Shown in pieces: positions 9,163-18,493 of a stretch of DNA of 64,000 nt. A model generated the notes under the pieces. That model searched no databases, was not told the origin of the DNA, and worked only from the letters and a program-made list of their open reading frames with translations. A program made the translations under genes and the position numbers. How positions within the stretch are numbered: position 1 is the first letter of the stretch; every line of letters begins with the position of its first letter. Source of the stretch: Paenibacillus oryzisoli. GTDB taxonomy: Bacteria; Bacillota; Bacilli; Paenibacillales; NBRC-103111. Location of the stretch: NCBI RefSeq assembly GCF_001653565.1, contig NZ_LYPB01000069.1, positions 248,001 to 312,000 of the forward strand. The letters run 5' to 3'.

Positions 9163-12100
9163 TTACTGCGAGATTCCTAGAATGCGGTAAGCGACCGACG
9201 CCAGATCCTGTATGCCAATTGGACGCGGCGTAGTAATACCTAGTGCTTTGTACAACGTCCAACCGATGTCCGTGTTGCTTTGTCCGTAGTGTCTTCCAAT
9301 GACCGCCAAATCCCCGATCGTCATTACGCTTGATCCGGACAACGTTTTTAACGATCCGTTGAATACGGATGTCGCTGCTTCCAATTGAGTTGCCGCTTCT
9401 TGAATGCCTGCCTGGGACATGGCCGGATCGGCCAGCGCGATGTTGGCGGCAGCCAGTTTGCTTTGCAGCAGCGCTATGGAACCTGGTGCATATTGTCCAA
9501 GGAGCGAACCTTCTATCGCGCCGATCAAGCTGCTTTGGGCTAAGGCAATTGCTGCGCTCAGAGCCGTTTTGCTAATACGCTCAATCTTCACATTATGGCT
9601 AGCCGAGCTTACCTGCGTTTCAGTGACGCCGTCCGAGATGATGACATGATCGACCGTGATGGCGTTAACCTCGACAGTCGCACCAACGTCTCTGGCCTTG
9701 AAGCTCAGTTCCAGCAGATTGTCTGTATTGGAAATGGCCTGGCCTACGCTTGCAGCAAGGAATCGGATGTTAGCCTCACCGCCGCCCGAAGTGCCTTCAT
9801 GGTCAAGCACAATCGAGAAGCCGTTTACTAGTGAGATGCCTGACAGGTATTCCACCTTCGCAGGGTCGTAGTGAACGGTCAGATCGATTGCATAAACGTT
9901 AGAAGTCACGTTGTTCAAACCAAAGTTCAATTTAAATGGTTGCCCGGATAAGATGGAAGCCGCTCCGCTCAGCAGCGCACCTTCTTGACCGCTGATGGTG
10001 ATCAGCGCGCTGCTGCTCAAACTGGACCCGTTGGCTTTCGCCGTTACTTTCACGACGCCATTCTTTTTGGCCGACAGCAATCCCGTCTCGCTGATGATCG
10101 CTGCATTTGTCTCCGAACCGTCTTCTGCGGTAACCGACCATACGACTGGCACTCCCGCTAACATTTGCAGCGTGCCTTCTTTCGTCGTGATGGATGTCGC
10201 TCCAGCTGCTCCGGAAACTACCGGCGGCTTGCCGACAAGGGTAACCACACCCCATTGTGAACCGTTCGCATAGGACTGTCCGGTCACGTCATGCCACATG
10301 ATAACGTCCTGACGGCCACCCGTTGCTTTCGCGTCATTGATCTGCAAATCAAATCCAATTACCCGATCAACCGTTGGCAGGGTTGCTTTAAAGGGGATCT
10401 TCGTTTCAATGTAATAACCGCCATCCACAACTTTGGCAAAGGACTCAAATCCCGCGCTGATACTGCCTGGATTGAAGGTTTTCGCATTCAGATAATTAAT
10501 ACGGTATTGTCCCATACCTGTGCCGTAAGAGGTTTGTTTACTATTGTTCTCATCCACAAAGATCTCGACCGAGTCATGCTCATACGCATTGCTGGAGCTA
10601 TTGTTCAGCTCAGGGGATTTTACACGCACCAGAACATACAAGTTAGTATCGTCCCACAGTACTTTAGCGGAGCCATCCGTCGGACCGTTCGCCATGGTCA
10701 AATGCTTAAGGATTGGCAGCGTGGCAGTCGTATCCCAGAGCGGATCGAGCGCAGCCCCGCCGAGAACAGGCGTACCGTATACGGCAGTTGTTACGCCACT
10801 CGGTATCAATTGAAGTGCTTTGGTCGCATTACGCAGCGCGTAATAGGAATTATCCACTGCTGCCTGGCCGATATCACCATTGGAGACGGCAGTCTTGGCC
10901 TCACTTAATGCGCTAGCAAATACGTTCCATGAATTGTTAGTATAAATGGTAGCTTCCTTGCTATTGACGGACTCAATCAAGGAGGTCAGCAGAGATTTGT
11001 CGACTGCTGAAACAATTGGATTCGCGGGTCCACCACGGCCCGCTTTGACATTGTTAAAATATGTTTCTACTTTCGTAATTTCGTCGGTTGTAAGCACTCT
11101 GTTGTAAATGAGAACCTGCGAGACCCTGCCCAGGAAGCGGTAAGGGGTTGCAGCCGCCATCGTGTAACCTACGCCCAGATCCGAGCTGTTTCCTAAAAGC
11201 GCCTTAGCGTTAGTTCCAGTGCCGATAACATTGTTATTAACATACACGGCTCTATTGGTTCCGTTTAGCTGCGCCCGAACGCTGGCCAGACCGTCAGTCG
11301 CTGTTGTTGTAATTTGTTGCCCGCCACCCGATACGCTGCCATCCGTATTACCAAAGCGGATGTTAACTCGGTTTGTTCCAACACCCAGATTAATACCGCT
11401 CCAACCGCTGTTGGCAGCCCACGTTTGGTAAGCTTCGTTTAATCCGAAATAAACAAGACCACTTTGATCGCTTGAGTTGTTGGCTGTGGTTGTTGGTCTA
11501 GCCAGCGCGTATATCGTCATCTGCGTACTGCCGTTATAATTCTTAAAGCCTGCAGCTTTTAACGGCCTTGACATCGCTGCAAAATCTACATAGTCGTATC
11601 CATCGTTCTTTAGCGTAGGATTGCCGGTTGGTGTTCCAAGATTATCACCGCCGCTGCCGGGGACGTTCGCTGGGACAAGCTTCGCTGGGACGCTTCCCAT
11701 ATTTGTCCATCCAGTTACGTTGCCGCTTCCATCTTTTTCCACGCCCTCATCAGCCTTGAGCCATAAGTCAAGACCATCTCTAGGAATATCGGCAGGCGTC
11801 ATATCGCGCACCACGACACGAGCGTGCGACTGGCTGAGAACATCGCCTTCTTTCGAACGCACATAAATAATGTATGGACCGACCAACTTTGGCGCGGTTA
11901 TTTCTATCATACTGCCGGAGGCCATTGTTTCTTTGTCGCTTTCAATGAAATTTCCGTCGCTTGATGAAGAAATCCATATCTGTTTAGTAGCGTCGTCCAA
12001 ATCGTACGCAAACCTGACTTTCCCGCCGGGGGCAACTGACACGTCAGCCGGGAGCAGCCTATTCGCCTCCGATACTGTGGTGGTGAAGTTGAAGGTTATG

Positions 12101-14970
12101 GCAGGCGTCGAAGTGCTGCCTACCAAAGTCCAGCTTCCTGCAGTGCGGATTTCGTACCCATTCGTCACAGGCTTGCCGTTAAGCGTAAAGGTGTAATCCG
12201 TACTCAAAGTCAGTTTAAGCGGCCTTACTGCTGAAACTTCATAGCTCTTTCCATTTTCCACATTAGTTGCCGAACCGCTCGCATCGACGTATACGGTATA
12301 CTTGGAAGTGGCCGTTGCTCTGCCGTCTCCATATTTGATATACAGTTTGTATTCGCCTGCAGAAGACGGAGCGTTGATTGACTTAACGTCGCCGGCAGCT
12401 TTAGTCATGGTAGCGCCTTCATTAAAGACAGTAGTGTTCGCCGGCGCGATCCAAACGGTGTCTTGCGCTTGGAGCAGACCCCTGCGGTTCAGCTTTTCAC
12501 CTTTACCCATGATGACGTTGGAAGCCAGCTCAAACTCGGTATCGGCAATGAGGCTCCTTGGGATCATATGCGTGTATTCATTAGCAAGACCCGAATTCAA
12601 AACGATTTCATTGCCCTTAAGTGGCCAAATACGGCTTGTGCTCTTGTAATTGTCAAAAGTAGTCCTAGGAGCGCCATTCTGGTTATTATCCCCGTCTACG
12701 TAACCTTGGACCATAATCATATCGCTTTTGCGCTTCCAGTTGTTAAACTCAATAAGACGGCTTTGCCCCGCAGCATAGGAGAGCTTAGCCTGCACGACGT
12801 TGCCTATCATCTTAATGAACGTGCTGCCTTCGTCGGGATGGAACCCGTTCATCCAGTTGTTGGAGCTCGTTGGTTTATCCGTAGGATTTGGGTTAAGGAA
12901 GTTGTAGTTCATCTCGGTGAAATTCGTCCAGTTGTCAGGATTCCAGTTACTATTCTTGTTAGTGACAGGATCATTTGTCAAAGGGTAGACGGTGTTGATC
13001 GTGTCCCATGTCCCTCCGCCCGGTAAATTACCCGGATCCCCCTGCCGGCCCAGTGAATAAATAGCTCCGGAGTCGTTAACTACCGTGCAAATTTCCTCTA
13101 CCCGGTTATAGTTTATTTTGTTATTCCTGGAAGTCGTAGATATTGCTGGAGACCTTGCGAGACTTGTTTCATTCGTACCATTGTAAGGGCCCCCGGTCTT
13201 GTTGGTCCCTTGGGAGGTAAATCCGAACCCATCATACTCATCCCAACCCCAGCCGATGCTCATGGCGCCGTAAGTGGTGTCATAAATGTAGTTATGCAGC
13301 ACCTGCATATTCGTTGTGTAGAATGAAGCCAATGCGTTGGCGCCCGGGAATCCGTAGCAGGTCCTGTACAAAAAGTTGTTTGTAATGTAAATATTCTCCG
13401 GAACGGCTTCCGTGCCCGCCTTAAATTTTTCCTTATCAACGCCAGCCCAGTTCCTTATTGGCGTGCCAGAGGCCGAAACACTGGATTCATGCGTAATCGC
13501 CACATCGTTTTCATAGATATGCTGCGGATGTCCGATTACAATGCCGGAAGCGAGCGTATCTACGATATAGTTGCCCGAGATTTCGATATCCTTGGCATCG
13601 TTTTCTACATGGATGCCATTAAATCCGGTAAGCCCAATCTCCCCGTTCAGCACCTTGATGTTCCTCGCCGCGTTGATCATTACCGCTGCCGGCGGTATGT
13701 CATACCCTCGGTAGAAAGTTTCATGCCAGTTGATGCTGCTGGGGAAGTAAACTTTGTTCACAATAGAGCCCTGAACAGATGCATAGCCTCGGGAACTGGT
13801 CGTTACCGGACCGGATCCGTCGCTATATGTATAGGTGCCTGTCAGTTCAGTCAGTTTGTAGTCGGTATGGGCAAACTTCAACCCGTTGAAGGTTATGTGC
13901 TTGACACGTCCATCATCCGAGCCCGCAACAGGGTTCAACCGATCTCCTACAGGGATCCCTCTTATATCGAGGACCGTTTCAAGCCTTGGAATGACCACGT
14001 CGGCGGTATTGATATCTTCGCCTGCAAGCGGGATGTAATAAAGCGTGCTTGCCGCCTGATCGAAATAGAAATCTCCGCGTTTGTTAAAGAACTCGAAAGC
14101 GTTGCGGATTACTTGGTTATTACCAGCGTTATATTGCGTGTTATTACCCAAAGACTGCGAAATGAACCCATACGGCATCTGGAACCGGAACATGATACCG
14201 CCAGGCTTGTTGCTGGCTGCCGGCGCCTCTTCGATCGACGCGAAGGTGATAAAAGGCCTCGCCCATCTGGCGGTGGACCCGCCCGTGCTTTCGGCTTCGA
14301 TGTTTTGGGGGTTTTTCGTTGCTGTAGTCAGACCCACGCTGGCGTCGAATACGATACCCGCCCGGATGTTGGTGCCATTCTGCCACGCCCAAGGGTTATT
14401 GGCAGCGGTAAAGCTGGCTGTGGGGGTGCCCGTGACGGTTCTGTTGGCCGAAGCTATCTCCGAGCTCTTCGTCATGGTGGCAGCCTTATCATTTACATAG
14501 AGCGCACGCAGCTTATCGCTCCGGTTAAGGGTCGTTTTATATGCCTTTAAGCCGCCTGTCTGAGTAAGGCCAACCGCTTCTGTCCATACGCCTTTTTGCA
14601 GCATTTCGCCAGCGCTGATTACCGGCTTTGCACCCGGCGCCGCCTCATAGCGAATTGTGCTGCTTTCACTTCCTGAATCATTCTTGTCAAAAACGAGAGT
14701 TTCATCAAGCGGATAAAAGCCATCGGCAATTTGAACGACGATATCACCACCAGTCTTAGGCAGTGTCCTTACTACTGTTTTTGCCTTAGCAATCGATTTA
14801 TACGGCTTCGCTTGTGTTCCGTCACCTGTGTTATCATTACCATTTGCAGCAACATAAATCGTTGCACTTGGCGCACTGGCAGCCGCTTCTACCGCTCCTG
14901 CATATGGTATCATGGATAAGATCATTACCAGAGTCATAAGCCAAATGAATGCTCTCCTTCTCACTTTCAT
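9163..14970 (-). CDS. Giant secreted beta-helix enzyme (GH141-like) with CBM9, FIVAR, cohesin and dockerin-like modules
   Basis: A 1935-residue exported protein. The start at 14970 has a perfect AAGGAGG four bases upstream, so I prefer it to the ATG at 15051. Modules, with approximate residues: signal peptide 1-30; right-handed parallel beta-helix 35-800, opening 'IYVAANGNDNTGDGTQAKPY', like the GH141 group; beta-sandwich regions to 1050; LamG-like lectin domain 1060-1303 ('DLWLKADEG'); FIVAR helices 1322-1390; CBM9-like domain 1395-1577; bacterial Ig-like domain 1578-1660; cohesin-like domain 1662-1797 ('YAIDLTVHYDPAKVEYLSG'); second FIVAR 1798-1870; dockerin-like end 1878-1935 ('IGDLAVIGRHYG' and 'IQDLASVAYRILG'). 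It probably attacks a plant-wall polysaccharide. The exact bond is not known. A cre box lies upstream, and the SLH-cohesin gene follows. Confidence 0.8.
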   Translation of the reverse strand: MKVRRRAFIWLMTLVMILSMIPYAGAVEAAASAPSATIYVAANGNDNTGDGTQAKPYKSIAKAKTVVRTLPKTGGDIVVQIADGFYPLDETLVFDKNDSGSESSTIRYEAAPGAKPVISAGEMLQKGVWTEAVGLTQTGGLKAYKTTLNRSDKLRALYVNDKAATMTKSSEIASANRTVTGTPTASFTAANNPWAWQNGTNIRAGIVFDASVGLTTATKNPQNIEAESTGGSTARWARPFITFASIEEAPAASNKPGGIMFRFQMPYGFISQSLGNNTQYNAGNNQVIRNAFEFFNKRGDFYFDQAASTLYYIPLAGEDINTADVVIPRLETVLDIRGIPVGDRLNPVAGSDDGRVKHITFNGLKFAHTDYKLTELTGTYTYSDGSGPVTTSSRGYASVQGSIVNKVYFPSSINWHETFYRGYDIPPAAVMINAARNIKVLNGEIGLTGFNGIHVENDAKDIEISGNYIVDTLASGIVIGHPQHIYENDVAITHESSVSASGTPIRNWAGVDKEKFKAGTEAVPENIYITNNFLYRTCYGFPGANALASFYTTNMQVLHNYIYDTTYGAMSIGWGWDEYDGFGFTSQGTNKTGGPYNGTNETSLARSPAISTTSRNNKINYNRVEEICTVVNDSGAIYSLGRQGDPGNLPGGGTWDTINTVYPLTNDPVTNKNSNWNPDNWTNFTEMNYNFLNPNPTDKPTSSNNWMNGFHPDEGSTFIKMIGNVVQAKLSYAAGQSRLIEFNNWKRKSDMIMVQGYVDGDNNQNGAPRTTFDNYKSTSRIWPLKGNEIVLNSGLANEYTHMIPRSLIADTEFELASNVIMGKGEKLNRRGLLQAQDTVWIAPANTTVFNEGATMTKAAGDVKSINAPSSAGEYKLYIKYGDGRATATSKYTVYVDASGSATNVENGKSYEVSAVRPLKLTLSTDYTFTLNGKPVTNGYEIRTAGSWTLVGSTSTPAITFNFTTTVSEANRLLPADVSVAPGGKVRFAYDLDDATKQIWISSSSDGNFIESDKETMASGSMIEITAPKLVGPYIIYVRSKEGDVLSQSHARVVVRDMTPADIPRDGLDLWLKADEGVEKDGSGNVTGWTNMGSVPAKLVPANVPGSGGDNLGTPTGNPTLKNDGYDYVDFAAMSRPLKAAGFKNYNGSTQMTIYALARPTTTANNSSDQSGLVYFGLNEAYQTWAANSGWSGINLGVGTNRVNIRFGNTDGSVSGGGQQITTTATDGLASVRAQLNGTNRAVYVNNNVIGTGTNAKALLGNSSDLGVGYTMAAATPYRFLGRVSQVLIYNRVLTTDEITKVETYFNNVKAGRGGPANPIVSAVDKSLLTSLIESVNSKEATIYTNNSWNVFASALSEAKTAVSNGDIGQAAVDNSYYALRNATKALQLIPSGVTTAVYGTPVLGGAALDPLWDTTATLPILKHLTMANGPTDGSAKVLWDDTNLYVLVRVKSPELNNSSSNAYEHDSVEIFVDENNSKQTSYGTGMGQYRINYLNAKTFNPGSISAGFESFAKVVDGGYYIETKIPFKATLPTVDRVIGFDLQINDAKATGGRQDVIMWHDVTGQSYANGSQWGVVTLVGKPPVVSGAAGATSITTKEGTLQMLAGVPVVWSVTAEDGSETNAAIISETGLLSAKKNGVVKVTAKANGSSLSSSALITISGQEGALLSGAASILSGQPFKLNFGLNNVTSNVYAIDLTVHYDPAKVEYLSGISLVNGFSIVLDHEGTSGGGEANIRFLAASVGQAISNTDNLLELSFKARDVGATVEVNAITVDHVIISDGVTETQVSSASHNVKIERISKTALSAAIALAQSSLIGAIEGSLLGQYAPGSIALLQSKLAAANIALADPAMSQAGIQEAATQLEAATSVFNGSLKTLSGSSVMTIGDLAVIGRHYGQSNTDIGWTLYKALGITTPRPIGIQDLASVAYRILGISQ

Positions 14971-15069
14971 AAAACCTCCTTGGATTTGCAATTTATAAAC
15001 TGTTCTGGTTAGCAAGACAGTAGGAGTTTTGTTCAAATCACCCCCTTCCATTCCAAACTTAACAGCGTT

Positions 15070-15084
15070 ATGTAAGCGATATCA
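15070..15084 (+). promoter_or_regulatory. CcpA-binding cre box (perfect match), upstream of giant enzyme operon
   Basis: ATGTAAGCGATATCA matches every defined position of WTGNAANCGNWNNCW. It lies 100-114 bases upstream of the ATG at 14970. The rest of the 15085-15190 gap shows no clear promoter and no terminator for the GH31 gene that ends at 15191. Confidence 0.72.
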
Positions 15085-15190
15085 TTTCTGAGTCCATTGT
15101 AGTTTTTCACGACTCTTTCGTACAGAGACAATCATACGGCCAGAAGGAATTTTGTAGGAACATTGATGGGTTTTAGGGGAAAGGGGAATC

Positions 15191-17638
15191 CTACAAGTCT
15201 TCTAGCTTGATTTCGATGTAGTTTCCTGTGTAGTGAATTTGCGTTGTCTTCTCTGCCTCTTTGAGCGATCCACCACCATCTTTAACACCCAGAAATGTTA
15301 GGTTAAATGACTGATTTGCCCTCATCCCGGGATAAGTTCCTTGCCGCTCTTTGATAATGAATGTTCGGTTCCCCTCATCCCACACCATAGGAATTAGAGC
15401 AAAAACACCCCTTTCATAATTGTAATTGTCTCCTTCGTCTTCATAGTAAACGAAAGAACTATTTTGCCCGGAATAGATACAGATGTGTATGTTATTATTC
15501 GGACGTTCTTCAGCAAACTGAATACTCCCGCCCCGAGGCACAATAGATCCTGCCTTTACATAGAGAGGGATACGGTCCAATGGTGCCTCGGCTTCTATCG
15601 TTTGCCCACCTGCATAGATGCGATTCGTCCAGAAATCGTACCACTCATTTCCTTGGGGTAAGTAAACATTTCTGGTTTTCTTCACACCTTCAAGCAATTC
15701 TGAACCCGCATTGTAATACATAGGCTCGGTGACTGGATTTACTAAGAATGCTGGGCCAAACATGAACTGATCTCCAATGTTATATGTATTCGGATCGTGC
15801 CTGAAGTCAAATGATAACGCTCGCATTAAAGTATAATCGTGTTGATATACTTGAGCAGATAGGGCATATATGTATGGCATTAATTCGTATCGAAGACGGA
15901 GGAATTTAACAATGGCATCGTAGACAGGCTGGCCTGGCTCACCAAATTGCCATACCTCCCTGGGGGTATCCGTGCCATGAGAACGAAACATCGGAAGAAA
16001 CGAACCGTACTGGAACCAACGGGCATATAATTCCCGATATCCCATATCTTGGGTGCCTGCGTCGTAGTCCCCATTCCAAAACCACAGATCCGGCTTATTC
16101 TGAACAAAGAATGCTCCAATATCCACTGTCCAATATGGGGAGCCCGTTGCACAGAAATTCAATCCAGCTGGAATTTGCTTTCGCAGCGTCTCCCAATTTG
16201 CCGCAATGTCACCCGACCATGTTACCGTCCCATAACGATGCTGCCCTGCATAAGCTGAACGTGTCAGGTTAACGACCCGTTTGCTCTCTGTAGTTCGGCG
16301 TTGTCCTTCATAAATGCCTCTGGAATGCTGCAAGGAATACGCATTAATGAACTCCGGATCAAGATAAAGCTTGGCTTCTTCTGTATTTATCAGCATCCGT
16401 TGTTCTGGCTCAAGCTTAACAGCTCCACTCCAGTCGGCTTCGAAAGGTTCTGTGCAATCACACCACCAAGCATCAATGCCGTGTGCAAAGAGTCCCTCGT
16501 TCGCCTGTTTCCAGTACAATTGTCTGCCTTTCTCCTGAAAAGCGTCATACGTTGCCTGATTTCCAAGCAAGCACCCATTCTCATTCATTTCCTTATTGTT
16601 ATCGCTCTGCGGATTCATAATGGGCCAGATAGAAACCATCAATCGCGTATTCATCCCGTGAAGCTCTTCCACCATAGCTTTCGGATCTGGAAACCGCTGA
16701 GGATCAAGCGTTTTCTGACCCCAAAGTTCCCCTGTCCAGGACTTCCAATCCAGTACGATACAATCAAGCGGCAGTTCTCGCTCACGATACTCGCGAACAA
16801 CGGCTACCAATTCTTCTTGTGACGTATAACGCTCCTTGGACTGGATATAACCGAATGACCACTTGGGCAGCATCGGGGCTTTTCCAGTTAATTCACGGAT
16901 CCCATGAACAATACTGTCCATCTCCGGACCAAGAATGAAATAATAATCCATTTCATCGTCTACTTCTGTCCATATATAGGAACCGAAAGCATCATCTCGA
17001 AACGTCATCATGGAATAGCTGTCTACTATAATGCCATATCCACGCGTAGATGCCAGGACAGGAACAACCGCCTTCATATTTTGTTGATACAAGTATTGAT
17101 GCGTTCCCCGCAAATTCATTACGCCTTCTTCGTGTGAACCCAAGCCGTATAATGCCTCATCTTCCATCCACTCAAACTCAAGCTTTGTATGAAATGCCTT
17201 TCGATCCCTCACTTTGGTCACGTTGTCAGCTCGGACACGCAGGCCATCGGCTCCCTGTCCAGCTTCAATATTGGCGGATTCATCGAATACGGATTTCATA
17301 ACATCCAGGGGAACCAGCGTTTTTCCTCTGCGATCCGGTTCTTTCGTCAGTAAGGCTCCTGATGCATCCAGATAAGTAAAAGCTCCCGTCTTCTTGAGGA
17401 TCCGGATTGTCAGTTCTGCCGTTGAAAATACTAGATAACTTTGGAGATCTTCTACGGTGAAGGAAATCTTCGAATCAGGCAAACCTGTTATCATTAGACT
17501 TTCTTGTGTACTAAATTCAGTTTCCAATGTATATCGAATCCTAATGATCTTGTTGGAATATGGGGCAAGCATGATTCGCCCGTTAGTCGTTTCTAGCAAC
17601 AGACGATCCTTCTCCACGCTATGTCGAATGATTTGCAT
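15191..17638 (-). CDS. GH31 family glycosidase, probable alpha-xylosidase or alpha-glucosidase
   Basis: This cytoplasmic enzyme of about 815 residues has no signal peptide. The GH31 core is clear: 'GSHEEGVMNLRG' in the N-terminal sandwich, 'DCIVLDWKSWTGELWG' at the barrel start, nucleophile Asp394 in 'DAWWCDCTEPF', and the acid/base Asp in 'TWSGDIAANW'. Two ATGs in tandem lie at 17641 and 17638 behind AAGGAG. The second has the better spacing, and the TTG at 17656 lies upstream of that site. It is the last gene of the operon binding protein-permease-permease-GH31, so it probably hydrolyses the oligosaccharide imported by those genes. The CDCTEPF version of the motif resembles the alpha-xylosidase branch, but substrate choice remains inference. 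Confidence 0.88.
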   Translation of the reverse strand: MQIIRHSVEKDRLLLETTNGRIMLAPYSNKIIRIRYTLETEFSTQESLMITGLPDSKISFTVEDLQSYLVFSTAELTIRILKKTGAFTYLDASGALLTKEPDRRGKTLVPLDVMKSVFDESANIEAGQGADGLRVRADNVTKVRDRKAFHTKLEFEWMEDEALYGLGSHEEGVMNLRGTHQYLYQQNMKAVVPVLASTRGYGIIVDSYSMMTFRDDAFGSYIWTEVDDEMDYYFILGPEMDSIVHGIRELTGKAPMLPKWSFGYIQSKERYTSQEELVAVVREYRERELPLDCIVLDWKSWTGELWGQKTLDPQRFPDPKAMVEELHGMNTRLMVSIWPIMNPQSDNNKEMNENGCLLGNQATYDAFQEKGRQLYWKQANEGLFAHGIDAWWCDCTEPFEADWSGAVKLEPEQRMLINTEEAKLYLDPEFINAYSLQHSRGIYEGQRRTTESKRVVNLTRSAYAGQHRYGTVTWSGDIAANWETLRKQIPAGLNFCATGSPYWTVDIGAFFVQNKPDLWFWNGDYDAGTQDMGYRELYARWFQYGSFLPMFRSHGTDTPREVWQFGEPGQPVYDAIVKFLRLRYELMPYIYALSAQVYQHDYTLMRALSFDFRHDPNTYNIGDQFMFGPAFLVNPVTEPMYYNAGSELLEGVKKTRNVYLPQGNEWYDFWTNRIYAGGQTIEAEAPLDRIPLYVKAGSIVPRGGSIQFAEERPNNNIHICIYSGQNSSFVYYEDEGDNYNYERGVFALIPMVWDEGNRTFIIKERQGTYPGMRANQSFNLTFLGVKDGGGSLKEAEKTTQIHYTGNYIEIKLEDL

Positions 17639-17671
17639 CATGATTCTCCTTGTCAAAGAAATTTGAAATCA

Positions 17672-18493
17672 CTACCCTTTTACAGAGCCAGATGTCATAC
17701 CGGAAATAATGTATCGCTGACCTAATAAATACAAAATAACAGCAGGCAGACAAGTCATTACAATATCAGCACTTACTAAATTCCAGTCCATTTGATATTG
17801 GCCGAAGAAATTATAAACAGATAACGTCATAGGCCACTGTTTGGCATTATTGAGGAAGTACAGCGGAAGCAAGAATTCATTCCATGAATTAATGAAAGCT
17901 AGAATAAATGTGGTCACTACAGCAGGCATTAATAAGGGAAATATGATGGAGAAGAATAGCCTTAGTGGGCCGCAACCATCAATAATACCGGATTCGTCGA
18001 GTTCTTTGGGAACAGTTCCTACAAATCCATATAAAATAAATACACTAAATGGAATTTGCACGACTGCGTACAGAATAATAATTCCGATTTGCGTATTCAT
18101 CAAATGAGTCATTTGCATCATCTTGGTTAATGTAAAATAATTGATGGGCAAGGCAATGCCTAGAATTAAGAAAAAATAAAAGAAACGATTTAATCTTGAA
18201 CGATTTCTAGCATAGATGTAGGCTGCCATAGCCGATAATAAAATACACAAAATTGTAGAAGCTCCCGTATAAAATAAACTGTTCCAAAGTGAACGAAGTA
18301 ATTTCCCTTTTTCAATGACGACCAGAAAGTTTTCGAAATGCAGTTGTTTAGGCAAATCAAAACCCATTGAGCTGGCCTGCGTTTTATCCTTTAACGAATT
18401 AATCACAATTAACAGGAGTGGCGCTAGCGTGATGATGCTCACGATCCAAGCAGTCGTATTTCTCAAAACATTCTTTACCATGTTCAGCTTCAT
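17672..18493 (-). CDS. Carbohydrate ABC transporter permease, MalG type
   Basis: A 273-residue CUT1 permease with six hydrophobic segments, beginning 'TAWIVSIITLAPLLLIVINS'. The EAA-type loop reads 'DESGIIDGCGPLRLFFSI', in which the usual EAA alanines are replaced by 'ESG', as in many MalG-type subunits. Its ATG overlaps the stop of the partner permease by four bases (ATGA), so translation is coupled, and GAGGTGG precedes it. The GH31 gene starts 34 bases downstream. Confidence 0.9.
   Translation of the reverse strand: MKLNMVKNVLRNTTAWIVSIITLAPLLLIVINSLKDKTQASSMGFDLPKQLHFENFLVVIEKGKLLRSLWNSLFYTGASTILCILLSAMAAYIYARNRSRLNRFFYFFLILGIALPINYFTLTKMMQMTHLMNTQIGIIILYAVVQIPFSVFILYGFVGTVPKELDESGIIDGCGPLRLFFSIIFPLLMPAVVTTFILAFINSWNEFLLPLYFLNNAKQWPMTLSVYNFFGQYQMDWNLVSADIVMTCLPAVILYLLGQRYIISGMTSGSVKG

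Noticed and set aside
13489-14550. 353-codon open frame on the plus strand
   Set aside because: It lies wholly opposite the beta-helix part of the giant enzyme gene, has no ribosome site and no recognisable family; it is a by-product of the codon use of the true gene. The same holds for plus-strand frames at 10291-10908 and 12463-13026.
15052-15190. Possible terminator after the GH31 gene
   Set aside because: No inverted repeat with a T-run was found downstream of 15191 on the minus strand; only the cre box is supported there.
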